DNA of 59,562 nucleotides, taken from contig NZ_MACI01000017.1 of assembly GCF_001884105.1 (NCBI RefSeq), positions 1-59,562 on the forward strand. The letters are read 5' to 3'. Each line of letters opens with the position of its first letter. Position 1 is the stretch's first letter. Below, piece by piece: positions 1 to 7,754 of the stretch. The DNA comes from Bacillus luti (GTDB lineage Bacteria > Bacillota > Bacilli > Bacillales > Bacillaceae_G). The position numbers were made by a program, and so were the translations under genes. Under the pieces are notes generated by a model. That model was not told where the DNA came from, did no database searches, and saw only the letters and a list, made by a program, of their open reading frames with translations.

Positions 1-2
1 TT

Positions 3-77
3 GCGGAAGTAGTTCAGTGGTAGAATACAACCTTGCCAAGGTTGGGGTCGCGGGTTCGAATCCCGTCTTCCGCTCCA
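3..77 (+). tRNA. tRNA-Gly (GCC)
   Basis: Seven-base acceptor arms GCGGAAG and CTTCCGC pair perfectly. The anticodon loop reads TTGCCAA (anticodon GCC), the T arm has GGTTCGAATCC, and the CCA end is encoded. It is the first of three clustered tRNAs and probably continues a longer tRNA/rRNA operon upstream of the window. Confidence 0.97.
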
Positions 78-91
78 ATAAAATTTCATAT

Positions 92-162
<71 letters not shown>

Positions 163-172
163 TTTATTTTGT

Positions 173-254
173 GCCGATGTGGCGGAATTGGCAGACGCGC
201 ACGACTCAAAATCGTGTTCCTTCGGGAGTGTCGGTTCGACCCCGACCATCGGTA
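173..254 (+). tRNA. tRNA-Leu (CAA)
   Basis: Class II tRNA with a long variable arm (GTTCCTTCGGGAGT). The anticodon CAA sits in the loop CTCAAAA, the T arm has GGTTCGACCCC, and acceptor arms GCCGATG and CATCGGT pair with one G-U. No CCA is encoded. Its 3' 53 nt recur in degenerate form at 908-960. Confidence 0.97.
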
Positions 255-272
255 TCAAACAAACGTTGATTT

Positions 273-306
273 AAACGGCTCTTACGTTCAGTAGGAGCCG
301 TTTTTT
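273..306 (+). terminator. Terminator of the tRNA cluster
   Basis: Stem AACGGCTC/GAGCCGTT followed by a run of T. It lies 19 nt after tRNA-Leu. Confidence 0.85.
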
Positions 307-307
307 C

Positions 308-394
308 GTATTCTTAGAAGATCGCTCTATATTTAAAGATGGAATATATGGTGTAAGAATTAATACACATGGTATTGATTCTGTTGAAAAATAA
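308..394 (+). pseudogene. Start-less reading-frame fragment
   Basis: An open stretch of 28 codons with no start codon ends at TAA 392-394. It is in the same frame as the 446-673 ORF, separated from it by two in-frame stops (392 and 431). The composition looks protein-like (DGIYGVRINTHG), so this may be the front half of a decayed gene. I do not recognise the family. Confidence 0.35.
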
Positions 395-445
395 CTTTTA
401 ACACTTGCAGGAGGATATAATTGAAATAGATAGATACTTACCTTA

Positions 446-673
446 ATGAATTTTTATTTATATCCTAATTATAATAATCCTCAATTCGCCAGCTGCTCTT
501 ACTTACATCAGGATAAAACGGGTTCAATTCCTAAATTTGTTTTACGAGCTAATAATATAATCATACGTATAAATGACTATAGAATAGTCGGATTAGAAAA
601 ATTTGTAAGTGATATAGTGCATAATTTGAATAAATATCCTGATTATATAAGAAATATAATAGATAAAGTGTAA
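446..673 (+). CDS. Hypothetical protein, possibly remnant
   Basis: A 75-residue frame in the block between tRNA-Leu and its degenerate copy. No recognised domain; the C-terminal half (IIIRINDYRIVGLEKFV) looks like folded soluble protein. The only good Shine-Dalgarno nearby (GCAGGAGG, about 408-415) precedes TTG 421, which is in another frame and stops after two codons. No convincing ribosome site precedes ATG 446. It is in frame with the fragment at 308-394, so it is more likely the tail of a degraded gene than an intact one. Function unknown. Confidence 0.3.
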   Translation: MNFYLYPNYNNPQFASCSYLHQDKTGSIPKFVLRANNIIIRINDYRIVGLEKFVSDIVHNLNKYPDYIRNIIDKV

Positions 674-778
674 ACACTCTCTTGTATATCGTATTGTTTT
701 TTGTAAGGGCAATAATATGTTACATATTATAAAAAGGAAGAAGCTCGTTTTATGTCGAACTACTCAACTTGATGAACC

Positions 779-807
779 CTTATAAACGAAATATATTCGT
801 TTATAAG
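779..807. repeat. Perfect 12-bp inverted repeat
   Basis: CTTATAAACGAA and TTCGTTTATAAG are separated by 5 nt. There is no T-run on either side, so it is not a typical terminator. It lies in the gene-free stretch 674-1222. Apart from this hairpin, the tRNA-Leu relic and the hairpin at 969-1006, I see no coding capacity there. Confidence 0.5.
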
Positions 808-907
808 ATAGTCGTATGTGATAACGTTGTTTAAATTAAAATTGAATGTTCAAGAACGTATATATCGATGTTTCTGATGGGTTGAACTGAGGATTCAATC
901 CTATAAC

Positions 908-960
908 CGACTCAAACTCGTATTCTTTCGGGAATATCGGTTTGCCCCCGACCATTGGTA
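908..960 (+). repeat. Degenerate 3' part of tRNA-Leu (probable att relic)
   Basis: These 53 nt align without gaps to 202-254 of the intact tRNA-Leu at 45 of 53 positions. They cover the 3' anticodon arm, variable arm (TTCTTTCGGGAAT), T arm and 3' acceptor strand. The 5' half is missing and the changes break T-arm pairing, so it is not a functional tRNA. An integrated element that used the tRNA 3' end as its attachment site would leave such a displaced 3' copy downstream. Confidence 0.75.
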
Positions 961-968
961 CCCGCGAT

Positions 969-1006
969 GCAAAAAGACTCTAACAGAAATATTAAAGTCT
1001 TTTTGC
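969..1006 (+). terminator. Hairpin, possible original tRNA-cluster terminator
   Basis: Perfect 11-bp stem GCAAAAAGACT/AGTCTTTTTGC with a 16-nt loop. The T tract lies within the 3' arm. It follows the degenerate tRNA-Leu copy by 8 nt, as expected if it was the tRNA operon terminator before the insertion. Confidence 0.5.
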
Positions 1007-1222
1007 TAAATTATGCTATGTGATTTTAAAATTCGTAATAAATGTAGAAATTCATGTATAATATAACTTGTCGAAAGAACAAAATGATAGTGATTTATAT
1101 TATGTCTGTAATATGAATCAAAAATGAACTTTTTATATTTCTTTTAAAAATGTGTTGAATACGCATTATATTTCATATTAATATCTTTATGTAGATTTAA
1201 AACCGGAAAGAGAGTGGAAAGT

Positions 1223-1942
1223 ATGGGCCGTAAATGGAACAATATTAAAGAAAAAAAAGCATCAAAAGATGCAAATACAAGCCGTATATATGCGAAATTT
1301 GGACGTGAAATTTATGTGGCAGCAAAACAAGGCGAGCCAGATCCAGAATCAAACCAAGCGCTTAGAGTCGTATTAGAGCGTGCGAAAACATACAATGTAC
1401 CAAGAACAATTATTGATCGTGCGGTTGAAAAAGCAAAAGGCGGCTCAGAAGAAAATTATGACGAGCTTCGTTACGAAGGCTTTGGACCAAATGGATCTAT
1501 GGTAATTGTAGATACGTTAACAAATAACGTAAACCGTACTGCTGCAGATGTACGAGCTGCATTTAGCAAAAACAGTGGTAACATGGGCGTAAACGGTTCT
1601 GTAGCATACATGTTTGATGCGACAGCTGTTATCGGTCTTGAAGGTAAAACATCAGACGAAGTTCTTGAAATTTTAATGGAAGCAGATGTGGATGCACGTG
1701 ACATTCTAGAAGAAGAAGATGCTGTTATCGTGTATGCTGAACCTGATCAATTCCATTCAGTACAATCAGCACTTAAAGATGCTGGTGTTGAGGAGTTTAC
1801 AGTTGCAGAATTAACAATGCTTGCACAAAATGATGTAACACTTCCTGAAGATGCACAAACACAATTTGAAAAAATGGTTGATGCATTAGAAGACTTAGAA
1901 GATGTACAACAAGTTTACCATAACGTAGACTTAGGAGAATAA
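1223..1942 (+). CDS. yeeN: YebC/TACO1-family regulatory protein (YeeN type)
   Basis: A 239-residue protein of the YebC/TACO1 family. The N-terminus ([20 protein letters not shown]) and the segment [20 protein letters not shown] are diagnostic, and the length is normal. Family members are cytoplasmic; they have been described as DNA-binding regulators and more recently as factors that help ribosomes through difficult sequences. This is the YeeN-type paralogue, judging by the GRKW start rather than GHSKW. ATG 1223 is preferred over in-frame GTG 1214 because AAGAGAG (1207-1213) is well spaced only for 1223. Single-gene unit with its own terminator. Confidence 0.93.
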   Translation: MGRKWNNIKEKKASKDANTSRIYAKFGREIYVAAKQGEPDPESNQALRVVLERAKTYNVPRTIIDRAVEKAKGGSEENYDELRYEGFGPNGSMVIVDTLTNNVNRTAADVRAAFSKNSGNMGVNGSVAYMFDATAVIGLEGKTSDEVLEILMEADVDARDILEEEDAVIVYAEPDQFHSVQSALKDAGVEEFTVAELTMLAQNDVTLPEDAQTQFEKMVDALEDLEDVQQVYHNVDLGE

Positions 1943-1950
1943 TATGATAG

Positions 1951-1987
1951 AAGCCCCTTATCTTTTAACGGATAGGGGCTTTTTTTA
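1951..1987 (+). terminator. Terminator after yeeN
   Basis: Stem AAGCCCCTTATC/GATAGGGGCTT (one unpaired base) with a run of seven T. Confidence 0.9.
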
Positions 1988-2089
1988 CGAAGTTAATTAA
2001 GGTGATGAATTATTAAAGGTATTTTGTTGTAGAAAGGGAATATTCTTATGGGAATATATGAAATAAACAATATTTCTAGGAGGATTAAA

Positions 2090-2551
2090 ATGGAACATAA
2101 AACACCAAAGCATATCGTTGCTGTAGCAGGCTATTTAACAAATGAAAAGAATGAGGTACTTTTAACGAAAGTACACTGGCGAGCTGATACGTGGGAAATG
2201 CCTGGAGGGCAAGTAGAAGAAGGAGAAGCACTTGATCAAGCTGTTTGTAGAGAGATACTGGAGGAAACGGGCTTAACGGTGGATCCTATTGGGATTACAG
2301 GCGTGTATTATAACGCTTCTATGCATATTTTAGCTGTTGTGTTTAAAGTAGCATATGTTAGCGGTGAAATAAAAATTCAGCCTGAAGAAATTAAAGAGGC
2401 TAAATTTGTTGCATTAAACGATGGAAACATCGATGAGTATATAACGCGTCCTCATATGAAATCAAGGACACTGGATGCGATGAACGCAACGCATTTTATT
2501 CCATACGAAACATGGGAAGTTCAGCCGTATAATCTCATAGGAAGGTTGTAA
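2090..2551 (+). CDS. Nudix hydrolase
   Basis: A 153-residue protein with an intact Nudix box: GGQVEEGEALDQAVCREILEET fits Gx5Ex7REUxEExGU, with the metal-binding glutamates in REILEE. The family hydrolyses nucleoside diphosphates linked to other moieties in the cytoplasm, and the substrate cannot be read from sequence. ATG 2090 is chosen because TAGGAGG lies 7-13 nt upstream. An in-frame ATG at 2048 would add 14 residues without a good ribosome site. Monocistronic, between two terminators. Confidence 0.9.
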   Translation: MEHKTPKHIVAVAGYLTNEKNEVLLTKVHWRADTWEMPGGQVEEGEALDQAVCREILEETGLTVDPIGITGVYYNASMHILAVVFKVAYVSGEIKIQPEEIKEAKFVALNDGNIDEYITRPHMKSRTLDAMNATHFIPYETWEVQPYNLIGRL

Positions 2552-2553
2552 AG

Positions 2554-2600
2554 AAAAGGTTAGCGATTTGAGGATACCCCAAATTGCTAACCTTTTCTTT
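2554..2600 (+). terminator. Terminator after Nudix gene
   Basis: Long stem AAAAGGTTAGCGATTT/AAATTGCTAACCTTTT (one G-T pair) followed by T residues. Confidence 0.88.
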
Positions 2601-2900
2601 ATGTATACTGTTTCAGAAAAAGGTCACAATAATAAAGTGAAGTTTTAATTAATAAGGGTTTTATGTATCTATAATTGATTTTAGGAACGTTTGTTCTGTA
2701 TAATAGTAATGTATCATATATAATTAGATTACTAGATGTTTAAAAGTAGCAATTTGTAGATGATATAATAAAAGAATAAAGTGAGGTATAAAGACCTTAC
2801 TTTTTACAACGTTATTGGTTCTTAAGGTTTTAATCGATGTATATTCAACATTTCATATGAATAGTAGATAAAAAAGGACTGTGATACAATACATTTTTAC
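2601..2900. other. AT-rich intergenic stretch
   Basis: No open reading frame with a ribosome site was seen on either strand. A hairpin AAAGTGAGGT/ACCTTACTTT followed by T at 2778-2806 resembles a terminator for an unknown short transcript, so a small RNA here is possible. The promoter motif at 2904-2967 follows. Confidence 0.4.
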
Positions 2901-2903
2901 ACC

Positions 2904-2967
2904 TTACAATGTTGTAAGGTATGTGTAAGAGAAATCGATGGGAGATTCTTTTACAACAAAGTATCCT
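2904..2967 (+). promoter_or_regulatory. Regulon promoter copy A (palindrome + 44 nt + TATCCT)
   Basis: Palindrome TTACAATGTTGTAA at 2904-2917 (extends to ACCTTACAA/TTGTAAGGT), GTAA at 2925-2928, TCGAT at 2935-2939 and -10 TATCCT at 2962-2967. The spacings equal those of copies B, C and D (31.8, 42.3 and 50.9 kb). There is no good -35 hexamer, suggesting activator dependence. It lies 44 nt upstream of the glycosyltransferase start. Confidence 0.75.
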
Positions 2968-3011
2968 TAAGGTAAGAGTTATATATGCTGTGTGGAAAAG
3001 AGGTGTTCAAG

Positions 3012-3788
3012 ATGAAAGAACGAGTATTATCTAGAGTGAACTATCATCAAAAAGTTGCATTAAATCCATTAACTAAATTTTTTTATAAAGCCATTATATT
3101 ATTATTATTGTTAAGTTTTGCATTATTATTCGTTGGAAATGTAATGATTGAGCGAAGTGATATTAGTAAATTACATGTATCTGCTAAGTTAGAAGTACCA
3201 GAGTCAGTAACACACGCATTTATTGCGACGGAAGATAAAAGGTTTTATCATCATAATGGTTTAGACTATATAGCAATTATCAGGGCTTCTATTGAGAATA
3301 TAAAAGCTGGTGGTGTTGTGCAAGGAGGAAGCACGATTACACAGCAGTTATCTAAAAATGCTTTTTTAACTAATGAGCGTACATTTTCTCGTAAGTGGAA
3401 AGAAATTTTTTATACGAAAAAAATTGAACGCACATTTACGAAGGATGAAATTTTAAAATTATATGTAAGTAATATTTATTATGGGGAAGGCGCATGGGGG
3501 ATTGAAAAAGCAGCAAATCTTTACTTTGGTAAAAAGGTGGATCAATTAACGTTAGCTGAAAGTGCAATGATGGCTGCTGTAGTAAAAGCACCTGCTTATT
3601 ACTCACCTGCACAAAATTATGATAAGGCCGTCGAGAGACGAAATGTCGTTTTGAGATTGATGGAGAAAGAAGGCTATATCAATCATGATGAATATGTGCA
3701 AGCAGTTAGTGAGAAATTAGTAATTCGTCATGATATAAAAACAGAACAATCGATGTTAAATAACGCTCGTGAAAAAGCTGTCAGTTAA
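3012..3788 (+). CDS. Monofunctional peptidoglycan glycosyltransferase (GT51)
   Basis: A 258-residue protein with one N-terminal membrane segment (residues about 25-45) and an extracellular GT51 domain that polymerises lipid II into glycan strands. Visible motifs are ATEDKRFYHHNGLDY (catalytic Glu), GGSTITQQLSKN, and RKWKEIFYTKKIERTFTKDE followed by LYVSNIYYGEGAWGIE. No transpeptidase domain follows, so it is monofunctional rather than a class A PBP. ATG 3012 has AAAGAGGTG upstream, while the longer in-frame start at 2985 has none. Its promoter carries the palindrome motif shared with three micro-peptide genes, implying induction with them, perhaps under envelope stress (inference). Confidence 0.92.
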   Translation: MKERVLSRVNYHQKVALNPLTKFFYKAIILLLLLSFALLFVGNVMIERSDISKLHVSAKLEVPESVTHAFIATEDKRFYHHNGLDYIAIIRASIENIKAGGVVQGGSTITQQLSKNAFLTNERTFSRKWKEIFYTKKIERTFTKDEILKLYVSNIYYGEGAWGIEKAANLYFGKKVDQLTLAESAMMAAVVKAPAYYSPAQNYDKAVERRNVVLRLMEKEGYINHDEYVQAVSEKLVIRHDIKTEQSMLNNAREKAVS

Positions 3789-3789
3789 G

Positions 3790-3819
3790 AGAAGTTCCTA
3801 CATAGGAACTTCTTTTTTT
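3790..3819 (+). terminator. Terminator after GT51 gene
   Basis: Stem AGAAGTTCCTA/TAGGAACTTCT, then T7. Confidence 0.9.
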
Positions 3820-3965
3820 GAATAAATTGTGACACAATATCGTCACAATTGTTGTATTTTTGTAATTTATGTGAGCGTGTTCATTGCGTGACATATATAA
3901 GTGTTGATATTATGTGTATTGTGTACAATGCTGTATACAGAATATGAATTTAAAGAGGAATGTAT

Positions 3966-4616
3966 ATGAAATCAAATAAACTCATGGCTCTTGGTATAGT
4001 TTTTTCTATCGCAGTATTGATTGTAATTGGAACAATTGCGTATAGCATCATAAATGACAAAAAAGATAAAGGGAATGAGATGTTTGCTTATTCCACACAA
4101 CAATCTTTAGGGAAAGATGATGCTCCGGTTAAGGTAGTTGAATTTGGAGACTTCAAATGTCCTGCTTGTCGTACTTGGGATGTAACAGTATTGCCACGAT
4201 TAAAAGAAGAGTATATTGATAAAGGTAAAGTGCAGTTATATTTTATTAACTTCCCATTTATCGGAAAAGACTCTGATTTAGGTGCAGCAGCTGGTGAAGC
4301 AATTTATAAACAAGATCAAGATTCATTCTGGATTTTCTATGATGAAATTTATCAAAGTCAAAAGAAAGATACGGAAGAATGGATTACAGAAGAGTTGCTT
4401 CTTAACATTGTGAAAGAGAAACTTCCAAAAGTTGATGTAGAGAAATTTAAGAAAGATTTACATAGTAAAGAAATTACAGAAAAAGTACGTAAAGATTCAG
4501 ATCGTGCTCAAAAATTAAAAGTTCAAGGGGCTCCTTCAGTATATGTAAACGGAAATCTTGCAAACCCTGATTTCGATAGTATGAAGAAGGCAATTGATAA
4601 AGAATTGAAAAAGTGA
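3966..4616 (+). CDS. bdbD: DsbA-family thiol-disulfide oxidoreductase (BdbD-like)
   Basis: A 216-residue membrane-anchored thioredoxin-fold protein. An uncleaved N-terminal hydrophobic segment lies at residues about 8-28. The active-site motif CPAC (EFGDFKCPACRTW) and the cis-proline loop GAPSVYVNG are present, with an alpha-helical insertion between them as in DsbA. It oxidises cysteines in exported proteins. A BdbC-like DsbB partner is not adjacent. ATG 3966 has AAAGAGGA about 6 nt upstream; ATG 3960 would abut that ribosome site. Monocistronic; the terminator overlaps its stop codon. Confidence 0.85.
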   Translation: MKSNKLMALGIVFSIAVLIVIGTIAYSIINDKKDKGNEMFAYSTQQSLGKDDAPVKVVEFGDFKCPACRTWDVTVLPRLKEEYIDKGKVQLYFINFPFIGKDSDLGAAAGEAIYKQDQDSFWIFYDEIYQSQKKDTEEWITEELLLNIVKEKLPKVDVEKFKKDLHSKEITEKVRKDSDRAQKLKVQGAPSVYVNGNLANPDFDSMKKAIDKELKK

Positions 4617-4638
4617 TGAGGTCTCTCATCACTTTTTC
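4610..4638 (+). terminator. Terminator overlapping bdbD stop
   Basis: Stem AAAGTGATGAG/CTCATCACTTT with a T-run. The stop codon lies in the 5' arm. Confidence 0.88.
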
Positions 4639-4731
4639 GACTTTTTTCGATAAAATTCTTGCTTCCGTTTTTTTTACATGCTATACTACTTTACATAAGT
4701 TATTCTAATATCTTATATGTAATTCATATTT

Positions 4732-4805
4732 GCGGGTGTAGTTTAGTGGTAAAACAAGAGCCTTCCAAGCTCTGGTCGAGAGTTCGATTCTCTTCACCCG
4801 CTCCA
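4732..4805 (+). tRNA. tRNA-Gly (TCC)
   Basis: Acceptor arms GCGGGTG/CACCCGC, anticodon loop CTTCCAA (TCC), T arm GAGTTCGATTCTC, CCA encoded. It stands alone, away from the cluster at the window start. Confidence 0.97.
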
Positions 4806-4840
4806 AACTTTATTTAATATTTTTCTAATAAATTGTGATC

Positions 4841-4886
4841 AACGCAGTGTTTCGTTTCCAAGATAAACGAGGCATTGCGTTTTTTA
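4841..4886 (+). terminator. Terminator after tRNA-Gly
   Basis: AACGCAGTG/CATTGCGTT with an inner TCGTTT/AAACGA stem and a T-run. Confidence 0.85.
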
Positions 4887-5005
4887 ATGTTTGGAAAACA
4901 TAATTGTATGCGAAAATAGAAGTAAAGAATAGTATTCCAAAAGTGAATTGCTAACCAATAGAGTGTTACATAAGGCATGGATTCATCTGAGGAGGCGTTT
5001 TAAGA

Positions 5006-6148
5006 ATGGACTTTGAACAATTAAAGCAAGATGTAATTGCGTATAGCAAAACAATTGGTATAGATAAAATAGGTTTTGCGAGTGCTTCCCCGTTTGAGGA
5101 GTTAAAGCAGCGTTTAATCCAGCAGCAACAATTAAATTATCAGTCTGGATTTGAAGAATCTGATATAGAGAAGAGAACAAATCCACAGCTTTTATTACCT
5201 GGAGCGAAATCAATTATTGCGATTGCTTTGGCATATCCTTCTAAATTAAAAAATGCACCGTTAAGCAAAAGAGGAGAGCGCCGTGGAATATTTTGTCGCG
5301 CTTCATGGGGACAAGACTATCACCTTGTTTTACGAGATCGTTTGCAAAAGTTAGAGGCATATTTAATTGAAAAGCTTCCAGAGATAGAAGTAAAGTCAAT
5401 GGTTGATACAGGTGAGTTAAGTGATCGTGCTGTATCAGAGCGTGCAGGTATAGGGTGGAGCGGTAAAAACTGCTCTATTATTACACCTGAATTTGGTTCA
5501 TACGTATACTTAGGAGAAATGATTACAAACGTTCCATTCCCACCAGATCAGCCAATAGAAGATCAATGTGGAAGCTGTACGAAATGTATTGATATTTGTC
5601 CTACAGGTGCTTTAATACAGGGCGGACAGTTAGATTCGAAGAAATGTATTGCATTTTTAACACAGACGAAAGGATTCCTACCTGAAGAATACCGCGATAA
5701 AATAGGGAATCGTATATATGGATGTGATACATGTCAGACTGTTTGTCCGAAAAATAAAGGAATGGATTTTCATAATCACCCTGAAATGGAGCCAGATCCT
5801 GAGTTAGTTAAACCGTTATTAACACCACTTTTAACAATTAGTAATCGTGATTTTAAAGAGAAATATGGTATTATGTCCGGATCATGGAGAGGTAAAAAGC
5901 CATTGCAACGTAATGCTATTTTAGCACTTGCACATTTTAAAGAAGCGTCAGCAATTCCTGATTTAATTGGTGTTATGAAAGATGACCCAAGACCAGTACT
6001 TCGTGGAACGGCAGCGTGGGCCCTTGGGAAAATTGGCGGTGACGGAGTAGGCGAAGCGATTGAAAAAGCGATGCAACGTGAGAAAGATGAAGAGGTCCTT
6101 CATGAAATGAATCGTGGGCTTGAATTGTTAGCACAGAAAAAAGAGTAG
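5006..6148 (+). CDS. queG: Epoxyqueuosine reductase QueG
   Basis: A 380-residue cobalamin- and Fe-S-dependent enzyme that reduces epoxyqueuosine to queuosine at the wobble base of GUN-decoding tRNAs. Two 4Fe-4S motifs are visible: CGSCTKCIDICP (from Cys188) and CDTCQTVCP (from Cys240). The N-terminal part carries RAGIGWSGKN, and the C-terminal about 85 residues form HEAT-like helices (RNAILALAHFKEASAIPDL). The length matches Bacillus QueG. ATG 5006 has AGGAGG upstream. It is followed after 44 nt by the yhbB-like gene and then trmL, a conserved Bacillus order that groups two tRNA-wobble enzymes. Confidence 0.96.
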   Translation: MDFEQLKQDVIAYSKTIGIDKIGFASASPFEELKQRLIQQQQLNYQSGFEESDIEKRTNPQLLLPGAKSIIAIALAYPSKLKNAPLSKRGERRGIFCRASWGQDYHLVLRDRLQKLEAYLIEKLPEIEVKSMVDTGELSDRAVSERAGIGWSGKNCSIITPEFGSYVYLGEMITNVPFPPDQPIEDQCGSCTKCIDICPTGALIQGGQLDSKKCIAFLTQTKGFLPEEYRDKIGNRIYGCDTCQTVCPKNKGMDFHNHPEMEPDPELVKPLLTPLLTISNRDFKEKYGIMSGSWRGKKPLQRNAILALAHFKEASAIPDLIGVMKDDPRPVLRGTAAWALGKIGGDGVGEAIEKAMQREKDEEVLHEMNRGLELLAQKKE

Positions 6149-6192
6149 ATAATATTTCCCTTTTTCATATTGTAATATGGGAGGGAGACAGA

Positions 6193-7080
6193 ATGGTTGT
6201 AAAAACGAAGATTGAAAACCAAGTACAACAATTTTTAGCATATATAACGGAGAAACGAACGAATGTGGATGGTATTGCTGAAGATTTATTACAAATAGCA
6301 CAGAGAAAGAAACACTTGTTTCAAAAACGTAGTGCACATATAGTGAAAGCAACTGCGGATGTTTCTTTCATTAGACAGTTAAACAGTAGTAACCATCAAG
6401 AAATTGATTATCAAATACATTTGAAATATTTAATTAGGCATAAAGAATTATTTTATATCGAAGAGGAACAATTAAAACGAAGAGTATGTTTAAAGAATAA
6501 TCGTGTAATAGGTGATTATGCTATTGAAGTGTTAAAAGAAATAGGCATAGGTGAGACGTTAGAAAGGGAAGTTGTGAAAGAGAAGTACGGTTCTTATCAG
6601 TATAATCGTTTAGAGGCAGTGAAATATGCAGAGCGTTGGTGGGATGACCGAAACCCTATATATCGCAATTTTCCTGATAATTGTACAAATTTTATTTCAC
6701 AATGTCTTCATACGGGAGAAGTACCAATGAATGGATATCCTAATATTCGTAAAGGATGGTGGCAAAGGGAAAATCAGTGGAGTTGGAGCTGGGCTGTCGC
6801 ACATTCTTTTTATTGGTATTTGTCAGGTGCTACAGCAGGTCTTCGAGCAGAAGCTGTCGAAAGGCCAGAAGATCTTATTCTTGGAGATGTCATTGCTTAC
6901 GATTTCGAGGATGATGGTAGATGGAATCATACGACAATTGTAGTAGCAAAAGACGCAGATGGTATGCCACTTGTAAATGCACATTCTGCGAATAGCCGTC
7001 GTCGTTATTGGAACTATGAAGACTCTAGTAAATATACACCACAAATGAAATATAAATTCTTTCATATTATTAATGGGTAG
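6193..7080 (+). CDS. yhbB: YhbB-like putative amidase-domain protein
   Basis: A 295-residue protein with a C-terminal papain-like amidase domain: DNCTNFISQCL carries the probable nucleophile Cys, and WNHTTIVV the probable His. The N-terminal 130 residues are charged and helical. There is no evident signal peptide, so a secreted role is not supported by this start. In Bacillus this gene sits between queG and trmL, as here. GGGAGGGAG is well placed upstream of ATG 6193. The substrate is unknown. Confidence 0.8.
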   Translation: MVVKTKIENQVQQFLAYITEKRTNVDGIAEDLLQIAQRKKHLFQKRSAHIVKATADVSFIRQLNSSNHQEIDYQIHLKYLIRHKELFYIEEEQLKRRVCLKNNRVIGDYAIEVLKEIGIGETLEREVVKEKYGSYQYNRLEAVKYAERWWDDRNPIYRNFPDNCTNFISQCLHTGEVPMNGYPNIRKGWWQRENQWSWSWAVAHSFYWYLSGATAGLRAEAVERPEDLILGDVIAYDFEDDGRWNHTTIVVAKDADGMPLVNAHSANSRRRYWNYEDSSKYTPQMKYKFFHIING

Positions 7081-7138
7081 AGATTTTTCGCTCAAGTGGT
7101 ATAATACGTAGTAGACAAAAAACAGAGGTGAATATCGC

Positions 7139-7627
7139 GTGGGAGTACATGTTGTTTTATATCAACCAGAAATTCCAGCAAATACAGGAAATATTGCTCG
7201 TACTTGTGCAGCAACTGGAACAGAATTACATTTGATTAGACCGCTTGGATTTTCAACGGATGATAAAATGTTAAAGCGTGCAGGATTAGATTATTGGCAG
7301 CACGTGAAGGTTACGTATTATGATTCAATTGAAGAATTTTATGAAAAAAATAAAGATGGTGAATTCTTCTATTTAACAAAGTATGGTGAGAAAGCTCATA
7401 CAGCTTTTGACTATAGCAAGCGTGAGAAGGATTATTATTTTGTATTTGGAAGAGAAACAAACGGCTTACCAGCTAATGTAATCGAAGAAAACTTCGATCA
7501 TTGTTTACGTATTCCAATGACTGATAAAGTACGCTCATTAAATTTATCTAATACAGCAGCAATTTTAATTTATGAAGCGTTCCGTCAACAAAATTACCCA
7601 GGATTAGATTTAGAAATCGTTTATTAA
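7139..7627 (+). CDS. trmL: tRNA (cytidine(34)-2'-O)-methyltransferase TrmL
   Basis: A 162-residue SPOUT-class methyltransferase that 2'-O-methylates position 34 of tRNA-Leu. Visible motifs are YQPEIPANTGNIARTC near the N-terminus, FGRETNGLP in the middle, and the C-terminal SAM-knot segment LNLSNTAAILIYEA. The length is normal (Bacillus name CspR). It starts at GTG 7139 behind AGAGGTG. A TATAAT at 7099-7104 in the gap after yhbB may provide its own promoter. Confidence 0.95.
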   Translation: MGVHVVLYQPEIPANTGNIARTCAATGTELHLIRPLGFSTDDKMLKRAGLDYWQHVKVTYYDSIEEFYEKNKDGEFFYLTKYGEKAHTAFDYSKREKDYYFVFGRETNGLPANVIEENFDHCLRIPMTDKVRSLNLSNTAAILIYEAFRQQNYPGLDLEIVY

Positions 7628-7651
7628 AAGTCGCCATTTGGCGACTTTTTT
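7626..7651 (+). terminator. Terminator after trmL
   Basis: Stem AAAAGTCGCC/GGCGACTTTT with a T-run. Confidence 0.9.
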
Positions 7652-7754
7652 TCTAAAAATAAAAATAATATGCAATCATACATTTTAAAAAGGGTACATA
7701 TTCATATAGAATGGGATATATGATTAAAAATAGATAAGACGGGTTGAGATAAAT

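Noticed and set aside
1471-1704. Minus-strand 77-codon frame inside yeeN
   Set aside because: Shadow of a strongly conserved gene; no promoter or ribosome site.
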